Shown in pieces: positions 1-8,684 of a stretch of 64,000 nt of DNA (its first letter is position 1; each line of letters begins with the position of its first letter). The stretch lies in contig CM053251.1 in the NCBI GenBank assembly GCA_028583405.1, positions 13,341,495 through 13,405,494 on the forward strand, in the 5' to 3' direction. The position numbers were made by a program, and so were the translations under genes. This stretch comes from Pogonophryne albipinna (lineage: Eukaryota; Chordata; Actinopteri; Perciformes; Artedidraconidae). The notes beneath the pieces are model-generated. The model ran no database searches, was not told the origin of the DNA, and was given only the letters and a program-made list of their open reading frames with translations.

Positions 1-144
1 AGCACGGCCAACAGCAGCAACAGCCAAGCGATATGCCTGCCCTCACCCTTTGTGCCCGCAGTGGGTGAGGTGGTTGAGGAGGACATAGAGATGACACATA
101 TTGAGATAGAGGCTGTGGCAGCTGTTGCAGATGTAGCAGTGTAG
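1..144 (+). CDS. C-terminal end of an upstream gene, possibly adenylate cyclase 1 (partial)
   Basis: Frame 1 is open from the first base to a TAG at 142-144 (47 residues). It encodes a Ser/Asn-rich start, then an acidic and Ala/Val-rich tail ending in ADVAV. No catalytic motif is visible, so the identity is not shown by the sequence. In other vertebrates the gene upstream of IGFBP1 in the same orientation is ADCY1, whose C-terminal tail beyond the second cyclase domain is poorly conserved. That makes adcy1 the best guess by synteny. The start lies outside the window. Confidence is moderate that this is coding and low on the name. Confidence 0.4.
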   Translation, partial: STANSSNSQAICLPSPFVPAVGEVVEEDIEMTHIEIEAVAAVADVAV

Positions 145-286
145 GAAGACACAAATATAAACACTGAATACAGTAATGAAATCCCTGGTGGGAGGCCTAA
201 AGAAGACAGGGCTGTCCAGGTATGTCCTTTAAATCCTGAGCTACTGGCACAACCCAGAATGTGCTCATTCAGGATATGAACTTCCA

Positions 287-292
287 AATAAA
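287..292 (+). promoter_or_regulatory. Poly(A) signal AATAAA (proximal, upstream gene)
   Basis: A canonical hexamer 143 bases after the stop codon at 142-144. Confidence 0.35.
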
Positions 293-1679
293 TGATATGG
301 TGAAATGGACAATCATGCTCGATTTAGGGTTTTTTATCTGCTTCCTACTCATGGAAGTCAAACAGAAAGACATCCGTATTCTCAAGTCCTCTTTCTAACA
401 TCTCTATAATAACAGATGATTTGTGTTGTTCCTGGGATTCCCTCAGATCCAGGTATAATGTGCATCTTTGTTTTCTAAGTGGAGCATATTCCATGTACAA
501 GAGATATGTGCATTGATATCCAGAAAAAGACTGATCATGCTATTGCACTGTCTTTCTGATTATGCCAAGGATACATTGCATTATTTACAGTGTACAACGG
601 TGTTGTTTCTTTTTGGTGTGTGTAAGCATGCATGTGTGTACTTATGAGTGTGTGTATGCATGTGTGATTTATTCTGAATTGTAACAAAACAGCACAAAGT
701 ACTTTTTTATATTGAGAGCTCACTGGACTAAATAGGCTTTTTTGAGACATATTTACAGGTTATACTGCATGACTTTTTAAGAGCCGACAGCCATAGTAAC
801 GGTACTCCTGTCGAAAGAGAACCAAAGTATTGAACTTTCTTTCAATCTTTAGTTTTACTGCTCATATTGCATCAACATACAAGAGGGAGGAGAAAATGTT
901 GCAGCAGGTTGAACAAATTGGCATATGTGACTAACAGGCGTTATCAGTAGACTTAAGAAGTGTCTTTTTGAACCCCATGGATGAGGCGACTGATGCTCAA
1001 TTCCCCTGATTCCCGATAGTTCAACATAATATGGCAAGACATATTGCACTGAGTTGTATGTGTGCTTTGGAAACAAGTTACTGTAAAAACATCACAAAGA
1101 GGACTTAATGTATGGTGCATATATTATGTAGATATCCAGGAAGACTTTCATCCACACAGAGGAGAGCACATACATTGCTTAAGCACATCCAATAAGCACA
1201 CAGCATCAAGTGCACAACTTAGTCCTTTAGCTTTAGCCTCCAAACACTCCATCTACATTGACACAGTATCTCTAGACCACAGAAACTTTGGTGCGGGGTC
1301 AGGTTACCAGCGTCTATCAGGCACACATTACCGTTCTACGGCTCTTTTTGTAATTTTTTAACTACATTTAGAGTTTTACTCTGTGAAATATCAGCTTTAG
1401 CAGCACGTCTCCCAGATACTCCCGGTCTCAAAAACGCCATGCACTTCAAATAGCTTTGTAGCCTGTATCTTTATCAGCGTTCAACTTTTACTTGATCTGC
1501 GAGTGTAAATACATCCTGTTTCAAGTTGTTTGCCTTACTCAATAAGCTTACAGTGATTGCAACCTGCCTTTTTAGATATATTCACTTTGATATGCAGATT
1601 ATACTTTTTGTAAATAGCTAAAAGCTGTAAACTATGTTGTATCTTGTACAGTGTAAAGTTGGGTGATTGAATATTTTGT

Positions 1680-1685
1680 AATAAA
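1680..1685 (+). promoter_or_regulatory. Poly(A) signal AATAAA (distal, upstream gene)
   Basis: A canonical hexamer in an AT-rich context. It is a plausible distal 3' end for the gene whose last codons are at 1-144. Confidence 0.35.
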
Positions 1686-1700
1686 GACAATATTGGTGTA

Positions 1701-2645
1701 TAAAATATAAAAAGAGTATTAATATAAAGAAGTAGGTGTTTAAAGGTTAAGTAAAGCTGTTTATTTGATTTTTTGGATGAGCCATATCAGGATTTCAAAT
1801 CTAAATCGCAATATTTACATTTTGTCCCTCAAACGCAGCACAGCAAACTAACAGCTTGTAACAAATATAACTTTTTATTGGAAGTTAATCATGTTACTTA
1901 TAGTCTATAACATTTTATTTCTCACAACTTAGTTTATGGCTCTCGAAATAACGATTTTTACTCCAAAATATGGCAGATAATTACAGTTTATTTTGCCAAA
2001 CGGTGGGCTTCCACTGCCCAAAGCCAGATGAATGTCAACATGTCACAAACAAACTGAGCGGGGGCCAAAAATGTTTTCCCAGCGTTAATGTAGTATTTGT
2101 CTTGGGTTCACTCAGTGTAACAGTTCAGTCAACAAACGCCTGGCTTGCTCAATAATTTTCAGTCCAGTATAGTATTGGAATACATTTTGCTTGGGAATTA
2201 AATGAACAAATTCTGTTCAGTTTTTTTAAAAGTTGCATTTACCAGAAAAATACTTTAAAGTACAGCTTTTGTTTTTCTTGTCATGGTAAGTTCCCTGACT
2301 TCAAGCCTAAGTGGACATGAAGCAATGAAGGGAATTCAAGGTGAATGAAATAACACAAATAACACTCCCCCTTGAGTCATCAGTGGAAAAAAGGGTCAAG
2401 ATGAGTCAATCAGGTTCAGGCATTCATTAATGACACAATTTCAATAACCACGAAAACAGTATATTATTTTCGTCTTATAATTTATTTTCCACATCTATTT
2501 AATTTATGTTTTATTACCAATTAAGTGTTCTGGGAGGAAAACATATATAAAGACAGTGATTTAGGTTAATGTAATGTTGATCTCAAGAAAAATGTTCTTA
2601 AAAAATCTACTGAATTTTTAACCCAAGCAAATATTCATTAAAGAC
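1701..2645. other. Intergenic, no feature seen
   Basis: AT-rich non-coding sequence. The short open frames here have no recognisable motifs or splice-site support. Confidence 0.5.
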
Positions 2646-3006
2646 AGGGTATGTAAGTTTGAGAAACCGGCTCGAGCTAAACTTTTTGTTATATTCCATG
2701 GAATGCTCTTAACATCTCGATAGCGTGCTTTGACAAAAAATCCATTAAAAAAAATGCCATCTGTGGAATCCGTAGTACTGTAAAAAGCACGACCAATCAT
2801 CTGTGCCGGCCCGGCTAAAATAACTGGATGGCCTACCTGCCTGTCAGCCTTCCATCTGTGCACAAACTTATCTCGTGCCCTCATTGGTCATTTGCGCGTT
2901 CGTGTGTGTTGGAGGAGGGGCTCTGTAAGGAAGTGGCAGATTTTTTCCGGTCGTGTATTTTCAAATTTTAGCGATCTCGAGCCGGTTTCTCAAACTTACA
3001 TACCCT
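2646..3006. mobile_element. Short DNA transposon (MITE) with perfect 31-bp terminal inverted repeats
   Basis: Positions 2646-2676 and 2976-3006 are exact inverted copies over 31 bp. The left arm starts AGGGTATGTAAGTTTGAGAA and ends in CTCGAG. The 361-bp body has no convincing gene. The bases just outside each end (AC on both sides) do not give a clear target-site duplication longer than 2 bp, so the superfamily is unresolved. Perfect arms suggest a fairly recent insertion or strong homogenisation. Confidence 0.8.
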
Positions 3007-3492
3007 ACCTATTCACCCATTAGGTGAAACTTAAATTATGTTTTTCTTTTAAACAAGCAACAATTCATCTAATATTAAACTTGTATTACATTTTACTCAA
3101 ATGCCATGTGTTTATCCTTATTCGTATCATTAGAGTCACCTCCTTATGGGGTAGGCGGCGTATACACTTTAAAAAAGTGTGACCATTTTAAAAACTCTTT
3201 TTAAGAAATATATTTATTATAACACCGTTTTTTTATGGAATCATTGGCTCAGGTTACATTGCTTTATTTGTCACAAAGGATAAGCATTTCCACCTGTCAC
3301 CTGTCTGCAATCAAGCTCTCTCACCTGATTTGAATGATCAACTAATTACAACCTACGATCAGGATCCTCACATGACAGGAAAGCTCAGTCCTCAGCCACA
3401 TGGAACAAAATGTGAGTTCAAAGCCACTTTTTTATATTCATTTATGGAAAGGTGTTCTGGTAATTCTGCTGTGTTCTTAACAAAAACTATAA
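3007..3492. other. Non-coding sequence upstream of the three-exon gene
   Basis: Promoter or 5' UTR territory for the gene starting at 3493. No clear TATA box is visible. A TAA stop at 3490-3492 directly precedes the chosen ATG in frame. Confidence 0.4.
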
Positions 3493-4206
3493 ATGGGGGA
3501 ACAGAGGCCACGTTTGGAGACCATAGAGGAAGATTCATGGCAGGAAGATGAAACCGAAGGAAGGAAAAGTGGAGAAGAAGAGGAGGATTTCCAAATTCAA
3601 GTGGACACAAAAGAGGTGATGGTAGATGAAGAGAGCGAAGAAGATGAACTGAGGGTTCTGAGACCTAGGCGACTGTCTGGTTCCCTCCCCCAAGCAAGTT
3701 ATCTCAAAAACCAATCTACCAACAAGGATCAGGAGAAAATGGAGAATTCCTCTGATTCAGATCGGAGCACACAAGCCCTGGATTTGTGTGATGAAGCTAC
3801 AACACAACAGCCAAAAAGGTTCCTAAATCAGAAGTGGTCCATTAGCAAGTTGTTGAGAATAGAGGTGAGTTATTATGGCACATTTTACATTCAAATGAAT
3901 TATCAGACAACTCAAATGTATAAGAGATGATGCTATATTGTTTTAGGTATCCAAGATTAAATGGCCAAAACACACACCACCTAAACTGTCAGTGCAAATG
4001 AAGAGAACCAGGAAGAGAGTCAAGAAGGTGTCTAAGGCTGTGAGTGTACATTTGAAACAGTTTTTCTTTTAATTATGAAAAAGAAAACTCATGAATGTAT
4101 TTTGTTATTACCAATATCCTCAAAGAAGCAGGAGTTTCCTAAGTGGCTGGTGGACCTGATGATCAACATTGAAGAGGCAACCACCCACCAGCTGGTGGTC
4201 GAGTAA
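3493..4206 (+). CDS. Small three-exon gene of unknown function; CCDC201 candidate by position
   Basis: Exons are 3493-3864 (124 codons), 3947-4039 (31 codons) and 4132-4206 (24 codons plus TAA). Both introns are GT-AG and phase 0, giving about 179 residues. The ATG is preceded by an in-frame TAA. The protein starts with an acidic Glu/Asp-rich segment (about residues 10-55). It then has a Ser/Gln-rich stretch, a conserved-looking WSISKLLRIEVSKIKWPK block (about 113-132), a basic KRTRKRVKK patch (about 143-151) and a C-terminal helix with EFPKWLVDLM followed by NIEEATTHQLVVE. There is no signal peptide, membrane segment or known catalytic motif. A poly(A) signal lies 39 bases after the stop. 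I do not recognise the family from motifs. Between ADCY1 and IGFBP1 in mammals I recall CCDC201, an oocyte protein of 187 aa; the match in size and place is suggestive but inferred. The basic patch would suit nuclear or nucleic-acid contact. Confidence 0.7.
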
Positions 4207-4244
4207 CGCTCTCAGTCACACTTTCATTTTTGTTATTATCAAAA

Positions 4245-4250
4245 AATAAA
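4245..4250 (+). promoter_or_regulatory. Poly(A) signal of the three-exon gene
   Basis: AATAAA 39 bases downstream of the TAA at 4204-4206, which implies a very short 3' UTR. Confidence 0.6.
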
Positions 4251-5530
4251 GGTAAAATAATTTGGCATACTAACAAGCATTGTACATCATGTTTCTGCAT
4301 GATGATGAGAAACATGCATATTTTGTTCTTGTAGAGTTTTATGGCTCTCTATTTTGATTACCTCTTTGGCAAGTGTGTCTCTAGTTATATTTACTTTATT
4401 AAAATGATGTTTCATGATGTAGAAAAGGCAAACTAACTAAGAGTCATTTTTATATCTGCACACATCACATTTGAGAAAGGCTGTCACCCAATTTAAGTAA
4501 AAGATACAAAAAATTGTGTTTTTAAAAAACAAAACAAAATGTAAAAACACTCTATGACAAATAAACCTCCTGCATTAAAATGTGTACTCCAGTGCAAGGA
4601 CTAGTGTTTTATTTGATCAAAAGTGAAGATAATTAGAGAAATTCCCCGGGAGTACAGTTTAAAACATTACTGTATGTTTACTCATCCGGTAAGCAGTGCT
4701 TAAATGTATTAGTTGTTCAAAATAAAAATAATCCTAAATCCTGTGTATACTGTATTCAAACTAAAAAGGTACAATATTAGCCTTATATTGATTCTGTTGG
4801 TTCAATATGTCAGTTCTATGACGATCAAATTTAGTTAAGTAAAATGTTCACAATTAGTTTTTCCCATATTTTGAATTATCGGAGCAATATTAATAATACT
4901 GAATAATAATCATAAATAATATTTATTACTATATGTCTTTCCTGGTTGAAGCCTCATTACAGTCCATGCAGAATATAGTACCAAACAATACATTTTGAGT
5001 AAGTGGGAAGTATATTAGTTCTGTTAAAAAACAACAAATTAGAAAATGAAAATCTCTGGGTCGAGTACACAGTATGAGGGATCCATTTGCCATACATAAA
5101 CTATGACAAATACTACACCTAGGAAACAACCGGTTACTACAGTCTTTCTTCAGACAAACATGTTGTGCATCCAGCAGAGCAATCCATAATGTTAGGGTTA
5201 TGCAATGCTTTAAGGGGAATGATCTTGTTTATCTGTCTGCCTGATAAGTGACAAATAGGGTTTAAATTTGAAAACGGTGTCAAAGCACAATACGTCAGCC
5301 TTACTTCACAACATAACAGTTTGTCAACAACATCAAACTATTATAATCACCAGTCATATCATATACTTTAAGCTTTTGGATTATCTAATCTACCCAGTTG
5401 TGGATGTTAGCCATAAGTACTTAAAACATATATTACTTAAACTGTTTTCATTACTTAAAAGTCATAATACAAAGATCAGTATTTTCCTGTCAAAAACAGG
5501 GTTGTTTTGATGTACAATCACTTTGTGTTC
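4251..5530. other. Intergenic, upstream flank of igfbp1
   Basis: AT-rich sequence with no supported gene. Distal regulatory sites for igfbp1 may lie here, but none can be assigned by eye. Confidence 0.4.
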
Positions 5531-5534
5531 CAAG

Positions 5535-5680
5535 GTCAATATTGACAACAGACCTTGTGAACCTGGAGCCACGCACGTCAGGCAGGGTCATCCACCGCTT
5601 GAAGCAGCTTTGTAAAAAAAACTTTTATATCTGTCAATCATTAAGGCCTCCGGAGGCCAGAGGTCCACATAAATAGACCT
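5535..5680 (+). promoter_or_regulatory. igfbp1: igfbp1 proximal promoter with TATA, HNF1-like, FOXO/IRE-like and HRE/CRE-like sites
   Basis: A TATA-like CATAAATA lies at about 5668-5675, roughly 110 bases before the ATG. An HNF1-like GTCAATCATTAAG is at 5633-5645 and fits the palindromic GTTAATNATTAAC consensus at all but two defined positions. An A-rich TGTAAAAAAAACTTTTA at 5611-5627 resembles the insulin response element bound by FOXO factors. CACGTCA at 5574-5580 overlaps a hypoxia-element core (CACGT) and half a CRE (ACGTCA). An exact palindrome GTCAATATTGAC sits at 5535-5546. In mammals the IGFBP1 promoter carries an insulin/FOXO element, an HNF1 site and a TATA box in this same order. 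The sites are seen; binding is inferred. Confidence 0.6.
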
Positions 5681-5782
5681 ACTGCTAGTTCGGGGAAATC
5701 AGTTTAGAAAAAAAATACAGTCAGACTGAGCAGGTCTAAAGGTAAGACCAAACCGAAGAGTAAATTTGTCTGAAGACTGGAG

Positions 5783-6933
5783 ATGCCTGGATTATATGAG
5801 AAGCTGATTTTGGTGGCAGCGGTGGCTCTGGCTGTCTTGGCCGTGGTGAGGTCGTCCCCCGTGGTGGGACCGGAGCCCATCCGATGTGCCCCCTGCTCAC
5901 AGGAGAGACTCAACGACTGTCCTGTCATCCCTGTGGACTGCAGGCAGGTGCTAAGGGAGCCGGGATGTGGCTGCTGCATGGCCTGCGCTCTGGAGAAAGG
6001 GGCGTCCTGCGGGGTCCACACGGCCCACTGTGGAGAGGGTCTCCGCTGCTCCCCGAGGCCCGATGAGGCCATGCCGCTCCACGCTCTGACCAGAGGACAG
6101 GGGGTCTGCACTGAGGACCAAGGTAGACTCATGGTTTCATGAATTTCTCTTTCTGCTAATTTGTTACTAATAAATCTGAAAATGGCAAAATGTAACTTCA
6201 AAGAAACACAAAAAACATTTCTGATAAATGATATGGTTTTCTTAACTGCTACAGGGGGAGATGATGTCCCTGACCATGGCTCCCTGCACTACCTGCTGGG
6301 TCTTAACCTTCCCTTGGACCAGGACACTGCTGAGGGCCAAGAGAGCATCAAGGCCAGGGTCAATGCCATCTGCAACAAACTGGATCAACAGGTGAGCAAA
6401 CATGTTTACCTGACTGATGAAGATGATGTCATGTGATTTACTTTCCTACCACCAGAGGGAGGACTTGGTTTTTTAAGAGCTGTGGATTTTTAAGAGAGTA
6501 ATAATGAATACTATTTACTGCAGTCAATATAGTGTTTCTGTTTATACATGGTTGTTATTGCACAGGGTCCCTGTCATATTGAACTGCATGCAGCCCTGGA
6601 CATGATTTCCAGCTCTCAGCAGAAACTAGGAGAGAGGTTCACAACTTTCTACCTCCCCAACTGTGATAAGCATGGCTTCTACAAGTCCAAGCAGGTGAGA
6701 ACTTAAGGATTACACAAGATTCAAAATTCATTCCACCTGTTAGAATAGACTCATCCAACTGGACGATTTATTCATGCGGTTACCCTTCTCTGTTTCTCTC
6801 CCAGTGTGAGTCATCCCTGGTCGGACCGGCCGCTCGCTGCTGGTGTGTCTCTTCCTGGAATGGGAAGAAGCTCCCAGGAACCAGCGACCTGCTGGCTGAC
6901 TCATCAGAGTGTCACCAAGAAGTCACCCACTAA
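5783..6933 (+). CDS. igfbp1: Insulin-like growth factor-binding protein 1
   Basis: A secreted carrier that binds IGF-I/II in extracellular fluid and limits receptor access; in fish it rises with fasting, stress and hypoxia. Exons are 5783-6122, 6255-6391, 6566-6694 and 6805-6933, with phases consistent throughout, encoding 244 aa (usual length for the family). Residues 1-25 form a signal peptide. The N-domain has the canonical 12 cysteines (35 to 109), including the GCGCCMAC signature at 61-68. A variable linker follows. The C-terminal thyroglobulin type-1 domain has its 6 cysteines (162, 192, 203, 214, 216, 238) and the CWCV motif at 214-217. The family's four-exon structure is intact. Mammalian IGFBP1 carries an RGD near its last cysteine; none is present here. 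It lies tail-to-tail with igfbp3, which together with linker length and synteny supports igfbp1 over other members. Confidence 0.95.
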
Positions 6934-7830
6934 ATGATAGACTCTGTTATCATCCATAAAATCACTTACGAACACAAATAGACACAAGGAAACAAGTTTC
7001 ATCAAGTGAAAGTGTCAATTTACTGATGAAGTGACTTCCTTTCATAAAACACACTCATTCACACTAAATGTAAGAAAAAGCTATTTCAGGGGGGGAAATT
7101 TCCTCTCATTTTATTTAAATGATCTATGTATCAAGACTTATTTATTCTTACAAGCATTAACCATTTTGTCATTTTTAGATTTTTTATATGTTTGCCCATT
7201 TTTTTTTTTTGCGATTGTAAATAGGGCAACACTGTATACATTTGTGTTTCTAACTAAATAACTCCATTGCTCAAAACCACAGGTCAACAGCCCTGCCAAG
7301 CCCATTTCAGCATCTTCAGGATCAGTTTCTTCTTTTATAATTCATTCAAAACTGGAGCTGTGCGCGGCAAGAAACAACACAGCCGCTCATTCATTCAACG
7401 TGTTGACATTGTCTGAATGTATCTCCATTGGCTTTTCCTCAATGGGTATTGGGGGAAATACTTAAAGTGCCACAAGTATGTGCATGGAGGCCAAGCACAA
7501 ACATATCAGGGCTCATCCAAGCCACCATGAGTTTGGGATGGGTTCTTCTGCATTTCTCTACCTCTACTAGTCTCTGCAGGTCCACAGGTTTAGCAGAAGA
7601 TTTTTCTCAGCTACACCTTCCTCACCTGGTTTTTATTTCTTTCCATCATCTGTTGAAGTATTTATTATGATTCACTTCAGTGTTCAGAGCGCATGTGCAC
7701 TGAACCACATTGTTTGTGAATGCTATTTGCAAGAAATGCTGCTATTCCATTATTGGTTTTGTAGAAACAATGTATATACTATTATAATTATTTGGATGTG
7801 CACCTAATTAAATGTTATTTAATCACGATG
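6934..7830 (+). other. igfbp1: igfbp1 3' UTR with AU-rich motifs
   Basis: Non-coding sequence after the TAA. It contains several ATTTA pentamers (for example around 7138-7145 and 7659-7666), as expected for the unstable IGFBP1 mRNA, and ends near an ATTAAA at 7807-7812. The UTR extent is inferred. Confidence 0.55.
7807..7812 (+). promoter_or_regulatory. igfbp1: igfbp1 poly(A) signal ATTAAA
   Basis: A common variant hexamer about 0.9 kb after the stop codon. No AATAAA occurs on this strand between the stop and this site. Confidence 0.45.
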
Positions 7831-7937
7831 AAGTCATGTTTTACTGTGATTTTAAACTGCCATAAAAGTTTGATTTAAAGCAAGAAAAGGCAAATTGAAC
7901 AGTAAAAAATACAATACCTGAATCATTTTATACTGCC

Positions 7938-7943
7938 TTTATT
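7938..7943 (-). promoter_or_regulatory. igfbp3: igfbp3 poly(A) signal AATAAA
   Basis: AATAAA on the minus strand, about 740 bases past the igfbp3 stop codon. It is 125 bases from the opposing igfbp1 signal. Confidence 0.5.
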
Positions 7944-8684
7944 AAGTAAAAATAGACCTCTGAGGGTTGCATTGTACATGCAAACAGCATATTTACTAGT
8001 GAATGAGCAAGTGATGAAAATAATCACTGGCTACACAGAGATCAGAGATAACAATTTGTGGCCTTTATCCCAAAATATCAGCTTATGCAAAGTGACAAAA
8101 TAACAGTAATAACCGCAGATCAGATCAAATGTCTGAGCTGCACAGTCTAGTCCAACTCCCCGAGGAGCAGGAAGCAACCTGGAAAAAAAGGAAGTCATAG
8201 TAAGGCACTGCATGCTTACTCTGAATAACATATACATACATACACACAATGTCTTTCAAACAAATCACAAGCATGTACATGCGTGCAATGCCACTTAATT
8301 GTGCGTGAATGAAGAGCCATCTCGTCCACGTTCGTGACAAATGTCTCTTTCTTTATAGTCAGAATAGGGCGTCTGAGAGGCGTATCCTCTCATTGGAAGT
8401 CATTCTGGTTGTGTCTGAGACAGAAAGCTTATGTAGAATCCATCCATCGCAGAAAACACAGTATCTGTGACACAGGGGCTTTCTTCCCCCTCCTAATACT
8501 CTTCCTCTGTTCCCCTTGCTCTGCCTCAGAAAAAGGTCCCAAAGGCAACAGATAGAAATAGCAAACATCCATTTATCGGCCGAGCCATCTCTTGACCTCT
8601 CTCCCAATATCCTCAGTGTCTCCATTTGTTTACAGTTCCTCTTGCTCTCACTCCCACCCAACCTCCCTCCATCCTGCTTTGCTC
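7944..8684 (-). other. igfbp3: igfbp3 3' UTR
   Basis: Sequence between the igfbp3 stop (8687-8685) and its minus-strand AATAAA. No supported coding frame is seen. The extent is inferred. Confidence 0.45.

Larger units (their letters stand above)
145..1700 (+). other. Probable long 3' UTR of the upstream gene
   Basis: This stretch has no credible coding frame. It is AT-rich and holds two plus-strand AATAAA signals, at 287-292 and 1680-1685. The second follows a run of TGTA-containing sequence, as in long neuronal 3' UTRs. Assignment to the upstream gene rests on orientation and continuity. Confidence 0.4.

Noticed and set aside
2618..2884. 88-residue minus-strand frame inside the inverted-repeat element
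   Set aside because: It begins within one arm of the MITE, has no known motif and no support for expression.
8359..8661. 100-residue minus-strand frame downstream of igfbp3
   Set aside because: It lies in the igfbp3 3' UTR and has no motif or splice support.
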